From Nitrosovibrio sp. Nv4 (GTDB lineage: Bacteria > Pseudomonadota > Alphaproteobacteria > Acetobacterales > Acetobacteraceae): 39,789 nt of DNA. The translations under genes were made by a program, and so were the position numbers. This document shows, one piece after another, positions 26,846 through 36,136 of the stretch; within the stretch, counting starts at the first letter, position 1, and each line of letters starts with the position of its first letter. The notes under the pieces are model-generated. The model saw only the letters and a program-made list of their open reading frames with translations, searched no databases and had not been told where the DNA came from. Location: the NCBI GenBank assembly GCA_943330455.2, contig CALQHT020000018.1:1-39789 (forward strand). The letters are read 5' to 3'.

Positions 26846-27499
26846 TCAACCCTTCTGACCGGCCGAACGGCGCTCGGTGAACACTTTCTCGTCGCCGGGC
26901 AGGGTGGTCATCGCTTCCCACGGCGAGAGGAAATCGAAACTCCGAAAATCCTGCGTCAGCTTCACCGGCTCGTAGACGACGGATTTGCGGTCCTCGTCGT
27001 AGCGCAGCTCGACATAGCCGGTCAGCGGGAAATCCTTGCGCAGTGGATGCCCCTCAAACCCATAGTCGGTCAGGATGCGGCGCAGGTCGGGCTGGCCGGA
27101 GAACACAATGCCGAACAGGTCCCACGCCTCACGTTCCCACCAGGTGGCCACCGGCCAGATCTGATGCACGGATGGCACCGGCTTGGTGTCGTCGGTGGTC
27201 ACGATGACGCGGATGCGGTGGTTCAGCGACACCGACAGAAGATTGTAGACGACATCGAAGCGGTCCGCTCGCTCCGGCCAGTCCACGCCGCAGACATCCA
27301 TCATCTGCTCGAACGCGAAGCGCGGATCGTCGCGCAACGTGGTCATCAACGCCGGAATCTGGTCCCGATCGGCATCGACGATCAACTCGCCCAACAGGAT
27401 TTTCACGCCGACCACCCCGGGAAGGGTGGAGACGGTCAGCCCAAGAAGCTCCAGCGCCGTGGGCGGCGGAGGCGGTGCGGCTTCGGTTGTTTCACCCAC
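26846..27499 (-). CDS. nuoC: NADH-quinone oxidoreductase subunit C
   Basis: The 217-residue 30-kDa subunit with the family signature [22 protein letters not shown] at its C-terminal half, followed by the [11 protein letters not shown] motif. I place the start at a GTG at 27499, which overlaps the last 8 bases of nuoB; the longer reading to 27622 runs in the nuoB coding region and has no similarity. A Pro-rich N-terminal segment ([10 protein letters not shown]) precedes the domain. An internal start nearer the domain is the alternative. Confidence 0.94.
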   Translation of the reverse strand: MGETTEAAPPPPPTALELLGLTVSTLPGVVGVKILLGELIVDADRDQIPALMTTLRDDPRFAFEQMMDVCGVDWPERADRFDVVYNLLSVSLNHRIRVIVTTDDTKPVPSVHQIWPVATWWEREAWDLFGIVFSGQPDLRRILTDYGFEGHPLRKDFPLTGYVELRYDEDRKSVVYEPVKLTQDFRSFDFLSPWEAMTTLPGDEKVFTERRSAGQKG

Positions 27500-28049
27500 G
27501 AAGGATCGTCCCCGTCCGGCGGATTTTCTTCTGCAACTGCATGATGCCGTAGACCAGGGCTTCCGCGGTCGGCGGGCAGCCCGGGACATAGATGTCGACC
27601 GGCACGACCCGGTCGCAGCCACGCACCACGGAGTAGGAGTAATGGTAATAGCCGCCGCCGTTGGCGCAGCTTCCCATGGAGATCACCCAGCGCGGCTCCG
27701 GCATCTGGTCGTAGACCTTGCGCAGCGCGGGAGCCATTTTGTTCGTCAGCGTGCCGGCGACGATCATCACGTCGCTCTGCCGGGGAGAAGCACGGGGGAT
27801 GATGCCCAGCCGATCCAGGTCATAGCGCGGCATGTAGGCGTGGATCATCTCCACCGCGCAGCAGGCCAGGCCGAAGGTCATCGGCCACAGGCTGCCGGTG
27901 CGCGCCCAGTTCACCACCTTGTCGAGGTTGGCGACCAGGAAGCCCTTGTCGGCGATTTCCCCGGTGATGCCCTTGATCACCGCGTCCTGCTCCGGTCCCG
28001 GCGGCAGGTGATCGCGATTCCAAGCTATAGCGGTTGTCGAGTCGCTCAT
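27492..28049 (-). CDS. nuoB: NADH-quinone oxidoreductase subunit B
   Basis: The 185-residue subunit carries the terminal cluster N2 that reduces quinone. Ligands are the tandem cysteines C63 and C64 ([11 protein letters not shown]), C128 ([18 protein letters not shown]) and C158 ([12 protein letters not shown]). The first 30 residues are a variable extension. It starts 4 bases after the nuoA stop. Confidence 0.98.
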   Translation of the reverse strand: MSDSTTAIAWNRDHLPPGPEQDAVIKGITGEIADKGFLVANLDKVVNWARTGSLWPMTFGLACCAVEMIHAYMPRYDLDRLGIIPRASPRQSDVMIVAGTLTNKMAPALRKVYDQMPEPRWVISMGSCANGGGYYHYSYSVVRGCDRVVPVDIYVPGCPPTAEALVYGIMQLQKKIRRTGTILRG

Positions 28050-28053
28050 GCCG

Positions 28054-28419
28054 CTACTCCCACTCCAGGGCGCCCTTGCACCATTCGTAGATGAACCCGA
28101 CGGTCAGCACGCCCAGGAACGCCATCATGGACCAGAAGCCGAATGCGCCGATCCCCTTCAGCGCGACCGCCCAGGGGAACAGGAACGCCACTTCCAGGTC
28201 GAAAATGATGAACAGGATCGCCACCAGGTAGTACCGGACGTCGAAGCGGCGGCGGGCGTCGTCGAACGCCTCAAACCCGCATTCATAGGCGGAGAGTTTC
28301 TCCGCATAGGGCTTCTGACGGGCGGCGAGGAGGGATCCGCCGACCATGGCCAGCGCGATGCCGCCGGCGATAACGAGGAACACCAGGATCGGCAGGTATT
28401 CGTAGAGCACAGGCTGCAT
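28054..28419 (-). CDS. nuoA: NADH-quinone oxidoreductase subunit A
   Basis: The 121-residue three-helix membrane subunit, first gene of the operon. The loop [23 protein letters not shown] between helices 1 and 2 is the conserved segment near the quinone entrance, followed by [17 protein letters not shown] with membrane acidic residues. The ATG at 28419 gives the normal family length; the reading from 28536 adds a non-conserved leader. Confidence 0.97.
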   Translation of the reverse strand: MQPVLYEYLPILVFLVIAGGIALAMVGGSLLAARQKPYAEKLSAYECGFEAFDDARRRFDVRYYLVAILFIIFDLEVAFLFPWAVALKGIGAFGFWSMMAFLGVLTVGFIYEWCKGALEWE

Positions 28420-28914
28420 GTCGGTTCCGTTCGCCCCAATTGCCCATCGCGACCGCTCGCCCAGGGGAGCCGGATCGGTCGAACCCGGCTTTTCCTCGGC
28501 TGTCGCGGTGCAGCACGGGCCGGACCATAAACCCAACTATTCCGAACCGCCATAGCCTCGGAGAGGCTCTTGCGTGCTTCGCGGCGCCCGGAACCGGCCT
28601 GTGAGGGGTTGGGTGGGTGACGCCGGATGCGTGGGGGTTCCGACGCCGCGCACCGACATGTCAAAAATATAACAAAATTTCAATGAGTTGCGGAGGCGTT
28701 GCGAATAAAGCCGAGCGGTGGTGGGTGAGAATTCGGGACAATCCGGCCAGGTTGGTTGGCCCGCGCGGGCTCCGCGTGCCCATCGCCCGATGCGGACAAT
28801 GTGACCAAAAATCCACAATCGGCGCTGTTCGACCCGATCGACTGCTATCTGAAAACCACGTTGAGGGGGCCAGCGCTCGGCGGCCGGACCGATCGGTGCC
28901 GGTCCAGATGCCGC
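28420..28914. other. Upstream region of the nuo operon (495 bp, no gene)
   Basis: This gap between tRNA-Asp and nuoA, both on the minus strand, should hold the nuo promoter. The only AT-rich spot is 28660-28685 (tcaaaaatataacaaaattt). It contains possible TATATT or TTGAAA hexamers on the minus strand but no pair at correct spacing, so I assign no promoter boxes. Confidence 0.4.
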
Positions 28915-28991
<77 letters not shown>

Positions 28992-29120
28992 AGCGGCAGG
29001 CGGCAGCGTTTAGGGCGGGCGTGCGATGCCGTCAAGCGTTACGGACCGATGAAACCGAGGGCACCCCACTTTATTGTCGCGGCGGGCCGTCCCCGGGGTG
29101 TTCCAACATCACGGCAACAC

Positions 29121-29241
29121 AGAAAATCCTCCCCCTCCCCTTGCGGGAGGGGGCCGGGGGGAGGGGGTTCACGTAACATCCGTGCAGGTTAGACCCCTCC
29201 CCCTAACCCCCTCCCGCAAGGGGAGGGGGAGAACTTTCTCC
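29121..29241. repeat. Family A interspersed palindromic repeat, copy 3
   Basis: A 121-bp imperfect palindrome opens agaaaatcctccccctcccc and closes with ggggagggggagaactttct plus cc, like copies 1 and 2. It lies 130 bp upstream of the oxygenase gene at 29372. I recognise nothing else between the tRNA and that gene. Confidence 0.8.
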
Positions 29242-29371
29242 AAATCCCCCAATCCCGGCATCCATGAACACCGCGGCATGCCGGCCGACCCGGCATCCGA
29301 CCCCAGCCCTTCCTTCCCGCGAAAACCTGCTGCATGCTGCACCGCACATTGAAATGCCGGAGGTCACCGCC

Positions 29372-30403
29372 GTGAGCCAGACCCTGCCCGCTCCCCCCAT
29401 CCTTCGGGCCGTGGACCGCATCCCGGTGCTGGATATCGGGCCATACCTCTCCGGCGCACCCGGCGCGCGGGAAGCCCTGGCCGAAGCCGTCGCTCGCACC
29501 TGTGAGGACACCGGCTTCCTGGTCATCGCCAACCATGGCATCGACCAGTCGCTGATCGACGGCACCTTCGCCGCAGCCGCCGCTTTCTTCGATCGGGACG
29601 ATGCGTTCAAGCTGCCCCTGAAAATCGGCGACCTGAATATCGGCTATCTGCCCTATGGCGCGCAGATCGTCCGCACGTCGAAGGTCAACAACAACACCAA
29701 GCCGAACCTCAGCGAGAGCTTCTACATCACCACCGACCTCGCGCAGGACGACCCACGTATTTTGGCCGGCAATCCTCTGTATGGCCTGAACCGCTGGCCG
29801 CCCGGCATGCCCGAGTTCAAGGCCGCGACTCTGGCCTACTGCAACGCCATGCGCCCGCTGGCGCGGAAAATGGTCTCCGTCGTCGCCACCGCCCTGTCGC
29901 TGGAGCCGGATTATTTCGAAAAGGATTTCGGCAAGGAGCCCACCTGCACCTTGCGGCTGATCCGCTACCCTCCGCATGACGGCGCCGAGGACAACCAGTT
30001 CGGCTTCGCCCCCCATATCGACACCAACTTCCTGACCCTGCTGGCGCAATCGGCGCTGCCGGGCCTGGAAGTGCGCAGCGGCGATGGCACCTGGCTGCGT
30101 CCCCCCTCCATCCCCGGCACCTTCATCGTCAACACCGGTGAGATGCTGGGTCGCTATTCCAACGACCGCTTCACGCCGACGCAGCACCGGGTGGTCAACG
30201 CGAACAACGCGCTGCGCCATGCCATTCCGTTCTTCTTTGGGCCCGGACTGGATGCGGTCATCAAGCCAGTTCCCACCAGCGTGTCGGCCGAGAACCCGGC
30301 GCGCTACGAACCGCTGCTCTATGCCGATCACCGGCGGAAACTGAACATGACGAATTTCGACCACCGCCGGAAACCGGCCGAGACTGCCGGGGCCGTGTCC
30401 TGA
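29372..30403 (+). CDS. 2-oxoglutarate/Fe(II)-dependent oxygenase, isopenicillin-N-synthase-like
   Basis: A 343-residue cytoplasmic non-haem iron oxygenase of the DIOX_N plus 2OG-FeII_Oxy architecture. The N-terminal domain has IPVLDIGPYLSG and DTGFLVIANHGI. Iron ligands are H215 and D217 (FAPHIDTNFLTLL) and H272 (TPTQHRVV), and R282 in LRHAIPFF is placed to bind the 2-oxoglutarate carboxylate. I chose GTG 29372 because GGAGG lies 8 bases upstream; the ATG at 29354 is an in-frame alternative. The substrate is unknown; relatives act on amino acids, antibiotics, ethylene precursors or gibberellin-like compounds. The binding protein 150 bp downstream on the same strand might bring in its substrate, but that is only positional. 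Confidence 0.88.
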   Translation: MSQTLPAPPILRAVDRIPVLDIGPYLSGAPGAREALAEAVARTCEDTGFLVIANHGIDQSLIDGTFAAAAAFFDRDDAFKLPLKIGDLNIGYLPYGAQIVRTSKVNNNTKPNLSESFYITTDLAQDDPRILAGNPLYGLNRWPPGMPEFKAATLAYCNAMRPLARKMVSVVATALSLEPDYFEKDFGKEPTCTLRLIRYPPHDGAEDNQFGFAPHIDTNFLTLLAQSALPGLEVRSGDGTWLRPPSIPGTFIVNTGEMLGRYSNDRFTPTQHRVVNANNALRHAIPFFFGPGLDAVIKPVPTSVSAENPARYEPLLYADHRRKLNMTNFDHRRKPAETAGAVS

Positions 30404-30480
30404 CGATGGCGATGCGTGTCGGTTCGCGGAACGCCGCTAAACACCAACTGGCGGAAGCAACGCCCGACACCGTCCCCTTA

Positions 30481-30559
30481 CCGTCATTGCCGGGCTTGAC
30501 CCGGCAACCCGCGCTTCAACGGTCGGGGCAGGGTGCCGGGTCAAGCCCGGCAATGACGG
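30481..30559. repeat. Family B interspersed palindromic repeat overlapping the start of the next gene
   Basis: A 79-bp element starts ccgtcattgccgggcttgac and ends with the complementary gggtcaagcccggcaatgac. It reads in frame with the following ABC binding-protein gene and contains that gene's likely ATG at its right end, so it may have replaced the original leader. Confidence 0.8.
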
Positions 30560-32178
30560 TGACGCTTGGCACGTCGGACGATCTTTCGGCCGGCTGGAAT
30601 AAGACCCTCGGCATGATGGCGGCAGCGCTGGTGGCACTTTCGCCGCTCGCCCCGGCCCAGGCCGAACAGAAGCCGTTGCGCGCGGTGATGAATATCGAGT
30701 TGCAGGTGCTGGACCCGCACACCACCACCGCCACGGTGACTCGCGCCTTCGGCTACATGGTCTACGACACGCTGATCGCCATGGACTCGAAGGGCGAATT
30801 CCGCCCGCAAATGCTGGAGGGTTGGAAAACCAGCGACGACCGCCTGACCTGGACCTTCACGCTCCGCCCCGGCCTGACCTGGCACGATGGCACCGCGGTG
30901 ACAGCCGAGGATTGTGTCGCTTCTCTGCGCCGCTGGGCCACGATCGACGGGTTCGGCAAGCGGTTGATGACCGCTACGCAGGACCTGCGCGTCATCGATG
31001 CCAGCACGTTCGAACTGAAGCTGTCCCGCCCCTTCGCCTTCGTGGTGGAGGCGATCGGCAAGCCCAACGCCAACCTGCCGATCATGATGCCGGCCCGCAT
31101 GGCGGCCAATCCTGCCAGCAAGGCGAACACCGAGGTCATGGGTTCCGGCCCCTTCACCTTCCGCCGCGACGAATGGCGGCCAGGCGATCGCGCCATCTTC
31201 CGGCGCAACGCGGCCTACAAGCCTCGGGCCGAACCTGCGGACGGGCTGGCGGGCGGTAAGGTCGTGCATCTGGACACGGTCGAGATGGTCAGCATGCCCG
31301 ACCCGGCCACCAAGGTCGCGGCCTTGCAGACCGGCGGCATCGACTACCTGGAAATCCTGCCGATCGACTTTGTCGCGATGATGCGCAAGGACCCGAAAAT
31401 CACCGTGATCCGCCAGCCGCCCATGGCGCAAATCACCGGCGGCATGTCGGTCAACAACATCACGCCGCCCTTCAATGACGTGCGCATCCGTCGCGCTCTG
31501 CAAATGGCGCTGGACCAGGCGGAGATCATGGCCGGCTTCGGCCTGCCGGAGGACATGTATCTGCCGTTCTGCCAGTCGGTGTTCCTGTGTGGTGGCCCCT
31601 ACGGGTCCGCTGTCGGCACCGACTTCCTGCGTGAGCCGAGCCCGGAGAAGGCGAAGGCGATGCTGAAGGAGGCCGGCTACAAGGGCGAGAAGGTGGTTCT
31701 GCTGCACAGCACGGACTCGGCGATGATCAACCCGATTTCGCTGGTCGTGATCGACCAGATCAAGCGGGCCGGCTTCAACCTGGACGTCTCGACGTCCGAT
31801 TACAGCAGCCAGGCACAGCGGCGGATGCGGAAGGACTCGTCCGACAAGGGCGGCTGGAACCTGATGCCGGTGGTCTGGAGCGGCTACGACATGATCAACC
31901 CGCTGTCGCATTACGCGACCGCCTATAGTTGCGGCGGCACCTACCCGGGTTGGAACTGCGATCCCGCGATGCCGGACCTGGTGGCGCGGTTTGAGGTCGA
32001 GGCCGATCCCGTGAAACGCCAGGAACTGGCGCGCGAGATGCAAATCCGTGTCCTGGATCAGGCGCCGCAGATGTTTCTGGGCCAGTTCGCGCCGCCCACC
32101 GCATATCGCTCCAACCTGAAGGGCGTCTTGCAGAACGGCATGCACGTGTTCTGGAACATCCAGCGAGAGGGCGGCTGA
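30553..32178 (+). CDS. Family-5 (peptide/nickel-type) ABC transporter substrate-binding protein
   Basis: A periplasmic receptor of about 541 residues, SBP_bac_5 family, with the signature GEFRPQMLEGWKTSDDRLTW, then HDGTAVTAEDCVASLRRW, and the C-terminal segments PVVWSGYDMINPLSHYAT and LDQAPQMFLGQF. The hydrophobic leader GMMAAALVALSPLAPAQA is a signal peptide, but its start is unclear. The ATG at 30553 lies at the edge of a family B repeat and gives a leader with one Lys; the ATG at 30613 gives a shorter leader without charge; the reading from 30406 translates repeat DNA. No strong Shine-Dalgarno supports any of these. No DppBCDF genes are in the window, so the receptor is an orphan here. Ligand unknown. 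Confidence 0.85.
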   Translation: MTVTLGTSDDLSAGWNKTLGMMAAALVALSPLAPAQAEQKPLRAVMNIELQVLDPHTTTATVTRAFGYMVYDTLIAMDSKGEFRPQMLEGWKTSDDRLTWTFTLRPGLTWHDGTAVTAEDCVASLRRWATIDGFGKRLMTATQDLRVIDASTFELKLSRPFAFVVEAIGKPNANLPIMMPARMAANPASKANTEVMGSGPFTFRRDEWRPGDRAIFRRNAAYKPRAEPADGLAGGKVVHLDTVEMVSMPDPATKVAALQTGGIDYLEILPIDFVAMMRKDPKITVIRQPPMAQITGGMSVNNITPPFNDVRIRRALQMALDQAEIMAGFGLPEDMYLPFCQSVFLCGGPYGSAVGTDFLREPSPEKAKAMLKEAGYKGEKVVLLHSTDSAMINPISLVVIDQIKRAGFNLDVSTSDYSSQAQRRMRKDSSDKGGWNLMPVVWSGYDMINPLSHYATAYSCGGTYPGWNCDPAMPDLVARFEVEADPVKRQELAREMQIRVLDQAPQMFLGQFAPPTAYRSNLKGVLQNGMHVFWNIQREGG

Positions 32179-32185
32179 TCCGCCT

Positions 32186-32220
32186 CCGGGCCGCCTGAAA
32201 CCGAGGCCCGGTCCGATTTT
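32186..32220 (+). terminator. Intrinsic terminator after the binding-protein gene
   Basis: A perfect 7-bp stem (ccgggcc/ggcccgg) with a 12-base loop is followed by tccgatttt. It begins 8 bases after the stop codon and separates this gene from the propeller gene at 32339. Confidence 0.65.
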
Positions 32221-32338
32221 ATCCCCGTTTCAGCGGTGCATGCCGAGGGTCGATCTTTGCGCGGGATCGTATAAGCTCCCTCCACCGCCGGCCCGCCCAT
32301 CGGCCAATGGCGGTCAATAAGCCACGGGAGAACGTACC

Positions 32339-33502
32339 ATGCCTCGACGCATGTTCTGGACAGCCGGCATTGCCGCCGGACTGTTTGTATTGCCGGTCCT
32401 GTCGTCCGATGCCTTGGCGCAAATTGCTGTGTCCTCCAACGACGGCAAGGCGGTGCTGATCAACGGGGTCAACACGGTGCCGGACAATCCGGTGCCGGAT
32501 AATGTGACGATCATCGATCTGGGCGTCTCGCCGCCCAAGGTGCTTGCCGTGGTGCAAATGCCGACCAGCCTGGTCGGGCCGCCATCCAGCGTCGCCGTCG
32601 CACCCGATCAGTCCTTCGCTCTGGTGACGGCGGCCACCAAGCTGGACCCGGCCGACCGGAAGAAGGTCATCCCGCACAACATCGTCAGCGTGCTGGACCT
32701 GAAGGCGACGCCGCCCGCGGTGATCGCGACGCATGAAACGGGCACCGGCGCCTCGGGCGTGGACATCAACCGGGCGGGGACCCTGGCCCTGGTCGCCAAC
32801 CGGCTGGAAGGCACGGTTTCCGTCTTCACCATCGCCGGCAAGGTGCTGACCCCGGCGGGCAAAATCACCCTGGGCGATGCGAAGTCGCAGCCCAGCGCCG
32901 TGGGTTTCACGCCGGATGGCACGATGGCGCTGGTCACCCGAGATGGGGACAGCAAGGTTTCGATCCTGACCGTCAAAGGCAACGTGGTCGAACTGTCCAA
33001 GCGGGAGGTGCATGCGGGCTTGCGTCCGTATCCGCTGGCCATGAGCCCGCGCGGCGACTGGGCCGTGGTCGGCAATGTCGGCATGGGATTTGGCGACTCG
33101 GATACCGCCAGCCTGATCGACCTGAAGGCCAATCCGCCGCGCGTGGTGGACACGATCACGGTCGGCCCGACGCCGGAAGCGGTTTTCGCCGCGCCGGACG
33201 GCAAGCATGTGGTCGTGACGGTGATCAACGGGTCCAGCCGCCCGTCGGATTCTCCGTTCAAGACGGATCATGGTCTGGCGGTGATCCTGGCCGTGGACGG
33301 CATGAAATTGTCCAAGGTGACAGAGGCGAAAGTCGGCACCTGGTGCCAGGGCGCGGCCTGGAGCCGGGACAGCAAGACCGTGCTGATGCAGTGCATGCTG
33401 GAACAGCAGATCGAGGTGATGGCCTTCGACGGCAAGACCTTGACCAAGACCGGTGCGATCAAGGTCAGCGGCGGGCCGTCCGGGTTCGGCACGTCCCCGT
33501 AA
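32339..33502 (+). CDS. Secreted beta-propeller (YncE/lactonase-like) protein
   Basis: A 387-residue protein with a signal peptide (MPRRMFWTAGIAAGLFVLPV, cleavage near ALAQ). The mature part is a series of propeller blades built around patterns such as SSVAVAPDQSFALVTAA, SAVGFTPDGTMALVTRDGD and PLAMSPRGDWAVVGNVG, in the YVTN/lactonase style, giving about seven blades. Such proteins act as periplasmic binding scaffolds or, more rarely, as lactonases or dehydrogenases without cofactor; no catalytic set is evident. Two cysteines occur close together (TWCQGAAW and MQCMLEQQ). The ATG follows GGGAGA. It stands alone between terminators, with no obvious partner. Confidence 0.8.
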   Translation: MPRRMFWTAGIAAGLFVLPVLSSDALAQIAVSSNDGKAVLINGVNTVPDNPVPDNVTIIDLGVSPPKVLAVVQMPTSLVGPPSSVAVAPDQSFALVTAATKLDPADRKKVIPHNIVSVLDLKATPPAVIATHETGTGASGVDINRAGTLALVANRLEGTVSVFTIAGKVLTPAGKITLGDAKSQPSAVGFTPDGTMALVTRDGDSKVSILTVKGNVVELSKREVHAGLRPYPLAMSPRGDWAVVGNVGMGFGDSDTASLIDLKANPPRVVDTITVGPTPEAVFAAPDGKHVVVTVINGSSRPSDSPFKTDHGLAVILAVDGMKLSKVTEAKVGTWCQGAAWSRDSKTVLMQCMLEQQIEVMAFDGKTLTKTGAIKVSGGPSGFGTSP

Positions 33503-33509
33503 CAGCAAG

Positions 33510-33542
33510 CGGCGCCGGCGTGCCCATGACACGCCGGCGCCG
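33510..33542. terminator. Bidirectional terminator between convergent genes
   Basis: A perfect 13-bp stem (cggcgccggcgtg with its complement) has a 7-base loop and lies 7 bases after the propeller gene's stop and 20 bases from the stop of the convergent gene at 33563. It lacks a long T-run on either side but is very stable. Confidence 0.65.
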
Positions 33543-33562
33543 TCCCTACCCGGAAGCGGTGG

Positions 33563-35254
33563 TCAGGCTTTGTCCAGCCAGTGCGTATCGAACCGGACCA
33601 CGTCATAGATGCCGAAGTAATCCTTCGGGTTGTGGCCTTTGACGTAGTTGAACCAGATATCGATGATGTTCTCCCAGGCAATCGGCAGGACTGGCGGGTC
33701 TTGTTCCATGATGTCCTCGGCCTGATGGATCAGGGCCAGGCGCTTGGCTGGGTCGACCTCGATATCGATCTGGTCTTGCAGTTTGTCGAAGGTCGGATTG
33801 CTCCAGAACGAGTAGTTCTGTGGCCCATTGGTACGGTACCAGGCATTGAAGTAGTCGGACGGATCGAGCAGGGACGAAACGACCGCGCCGATCGCCAGGT
33901 CGAAGTTGCCGGCGGCGACGTCACCGAACCACACCGATTCGACGACCGTTCGCAGGGTGGTTTGAATGTTGACCGCCCGAAGCATCTCCTGCAGCGCGAT
34001 GCCGAACAGTTTGTGGTGGTTGAGGTCTCTCACCATGAAATCCAAGGTCCGCATGCCGCTGGTGTAGCCCGCGGCGGCCAGCAGGGCCTTGGCTTCCTTG
34101 ATGGCGGCGGCGGGATTGTCCTGATAGCCGAGACGCTTGGAGAGTTGGTCTTTCGGGGTGGCGAATTCGGAGAAGGGGTAGATGAAGCCGCCTGTCATCA
34201 GCGGGGAGACATCCTTCACCACGTCGACCAGAACTTGTTTTTCGAACAGCAGATGCAGGGCGCGCCTGACTCGCGGATCGTCGAACGGCTTGCGCTTGGC
34301 GTTGATCCAGGAGGCGTGGATGACGCTTTGGTAGAACTTCACGGTGGACATGCCGGGTGTCGCCGCCGCCTTCCGCGCCGTGCCGGGGTCGAGTGCTCGG
34401 CCGTAATCAATTCGACCTGACAAAATGGCCGCACCCAACTCCGGCGAGAACGGCAGCAGATGGTAGACTTCGATGCCATCCAGATAGGGCAAGCCTTTGT
34501 TCCAGTAGTTCTGGTTTTTCTCCATCACCCAGACTTCGTTCTCCACCCGCCGCTGGGTCTTGAATGGGCCGGTCCCGGGGATGTTGGCCAGTTTACGCAA
34601 ATTGTAGTCGTTCTCCTCCAAGGTCTTCTTGCTGAAGATGACATTCCAGCCGCTGGCAAAGGCGGACATCATGAAGTTGACCGACCTCGGTGCCGACAAC
34701 TTGAATTCGACGGTGTATTTGTCGCGGGCGTTGATCTCGCTGACCGCCGTGAACAAGGCCGTGCGCGGGATGCTGACACCGGCCGGAGGCTTGCAGATAC
34801 GGTCGTAGGTTGCCTTGATGTCGGCGGAGGTAAAGTCCGTGCCGTCATGGAACTGCACGCCCTGGCGCAAGTGAAACGTATAGGTCTTGCCGTCCTTCGA
34901 AATCTCCCAACTATGCGCGAGGTCGGGGACAATGGTCTTGCCGCTGTCGCGCGGGTCGCGGCGGATCAGGTTGTCGAACATGCAACCCTGGGTGCCGATA
35001 TTGCCGACGGTGCCGGATTGATGCACATCGAAATGCGGCGGGCGGTTCAGCACGCCATAGCGCAGCACGCCGCCGCGCTTGGCGTTCGGCTCCGGTGCCG
35101 CCATCTGGAATTTCGATCCGTCGTATTCGTAAGGGATGTCGGCGGCGAGGCCGTAGCGCGGGGCCAAACCATAGGCCCCCATCAGTGCGGCGGCACTCCC
35201 GCGCAGCATGTCGCGGCGAGACCAGCCATTATGCGTCGATTCGTCTTTACTCAT
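33563..35254 (-). CDS. Tat-exported family-5 ABC transporter substrate-binding protein
   Basis: A 563-residue periplasmic receptor of the SBP_bac_5 family. The N-terminus MSKDESTHNGWSRRDMLRGS has a twin-arginine motif (R13, R14) before a hydrophobic stretch, so it is exported folded through Tat. The family signature is clear: KTIVPDLAHSWEISKDGKTY, then FHLRQGVQFHDGTDFTSADI, with later GTGPFKTQRR. The ATG at 35254 was chosen over the 35347 reading because AGGGAGA precedes it and the Tat signal begins there. No permease or ATPase genes adjoin; the gene is convergent with the propeller gene. The ligand could be a peptide, an opine, a sugar acid or nickel; none is indicated by sequence. Confidence 0.9.
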   Translation of the reverse strand: MSKDESTHNGWSRRDMLRGSAAALMGAYGLAPRYGLAADIPYEYDGSKFQMAAPEPNAKRGGVLRYGVLNRPPHFDVHQSGTVGNIGTQGCMFDNLIRRDPRDSGKTIVPDLAHSWEISKDGKTYTFHLRQGVQFHDGTDFTSADIKATYDRICKPPAGVSIPRTALFTAVSEINARDKYTVEFKLSAPRSVNFMMSAFASGWNVIFSKKTLEENDYNLRKLANIPGTGPFKTQRRVENEVWVMEKNQNYWNKGLPYLDGIEVYHLLPFSPELGAAILSGRIDYGRALDPGTARKAAATPGMSTVKFYQSVIHASWINAKRKPFDDPRVRRALHLLFEKQVLVDVVKDVSPLMTGGFIYPFSEFATPKDQLSKRLGYQDNPAAAIKEAKALLAAAGYTSGMRTLDFMVRDLNHHKLFGIALQEMLRAVNIQTTLRTVVESVWFGDVAAGNFDLAIGAVVSSLLDPSDYFNAWYRTNGPQNYSFWSNPTFDKLQDQIDIEVDPAKRLALIHQAEDIMEQDPPVLPIAWENIIDIWFNYVKGHNPKDYFGIYDVVRFDTHWLDKA

Positions 35255-35815
35255 GGCGTCGATATTCTCCCTGTAGACTTCTTTGTGAGGGTCTTGTTTA
35301 GGGTCTTTATCTGCACGTCTTCTGACGTCCCCGCTTGGCCGGATCACGTCAGACGAAGAACGCTATACCAGAAGGCGCGGGGAGTCACTCACCGCGACGG
35401 GTTCGAGGCACGAACCAAAATTGTGCGATCGAATACGCGCCTCACCGTCATTTGGCGGGCTTGACCAGGCAATCGGCGCTTCAGCTTCAGGGGGTGGGTT
35501 GCCGGATCAAGTCCGGCAATAGCGGTAACGGGACGATGCCGGTCGATGGTTGCGGCCGGTGGTATTCTTCCCGGATAGTCGTGGATGGTGGCTCCGCCGC
35601 CGCAATGACCGGGTTGCCTTGCCGAAAGTCACTGTTTCCGACGATTGGCATCAAGCGGCGATGTCCGGACGGCAAGGAGTATGGACCGGAATCAAAACGA
35701 CATGGCGGTCATTCCCACTGTCTGTCATACATCCGCCATGACATGGCGTCGCGTCGATCAAAAGCCGGATACGCCACTGTCATTCTTCATCAAGGCCCCG
35801 GGCGCGCTCTGTCCC
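35255..35815. other. Intergenic region of 560 bp with one repeat, no gene seen
   Basis: Short frames here have no domain and overlap a degenerate family B repeat (35445-35525). The left 100 bp should hold the promoter of the Tat-exported binding-protein gene; I could not identify convincing boxes. Confidence 0.4.
35445..35525. repeat. Family B interspersed palindromic repeat, degenerate copy
   Basis: It begins ccgtcatttggcgggcttga and ends ccggatcaagtccggcaata-like, the same two arms as the other family B copies but with several mismatches, so it is probably an older copy. Confidence 0.6.
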
Positions 35816-36133
35816 TCAGCGTCCCTTCTCTATCCGATCGATCCAGACGATGCTGGCCAGACGTTGAAGGTTCTCCGGCGTGACCATGCGCAGACGCAGG
35901 CGATTCACCGCCCGATCGCGCCCGGCGAAGACCCCGTATCGGGTCAGCCGTTCATTGTGAAACCGTTCTGGCGTGAAATCGAGCACCACGACCACGTTCA
36001 CCGGTTCGGTGACATTGCGCAATGCCGGGTCCAGCCGGTTGCCGGCCGTGGCCATGCCGATCAGGTCTTGGCCGAACAGGATCACCAGGATCAGCAGGGC
36101 ACCCAGAACCAGGCGGAGTTTCGCCCCAAACAC
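35816..36133 (-). CDS. Small membrane-anchored protein of unknown function at the end of the ABC operon
   Basis: A 105-residue protein: one N-terminal hydrophobic helix (KLRLVLGALLILVILFG) then a soluble domain of about 75 residues (VNVVVVLDFTPERFHNERLT, later RLRLRMVTPENLQRLASIVW). The strand-helix-strand pattern suggests a small alpha/beta fold, on the periplasmic side if the helix is an uncleaved anchor; alternatively the helix is a signal peptide. I do not recognise the family. It starts 3 bases after the second permease's stop, so it belongs to the same transcript and may be an accessory subunit of the importer. Confidence 0.65.
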   Translation of the reverse strand: MFGAKLRLVLGALLILVILFGQDLIGMATAGNRLDPALRNVTEPVNVVVVLDFTPERFHNERLTRYGVFAGRDRAVNRLRLRMVTPENLQRLASIVWIDRIEKGR

Positions 36134-36136
36134 CGC

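Noticed and set aside
13942-28419. Loss or fusion of a complex I gene
   Set aside because: All fourteen subunits A to N are present, full length and with their cluster ligands; nuoC and nuoD are separate.
28660-28690. Defined -35/-10 promoter for nuo in the AT-rich spot
   Set aside because: Hexamers resembling TTGAAA and TATATT occur but at wrong spacing, so no boxes are assigned.
30406-30552. Extended N-terminus of the family-5 receptor
   Set aside because: Those codons translate the family B palindrome and its flank; the peptide is typical of repeat DNA, not of a leader.
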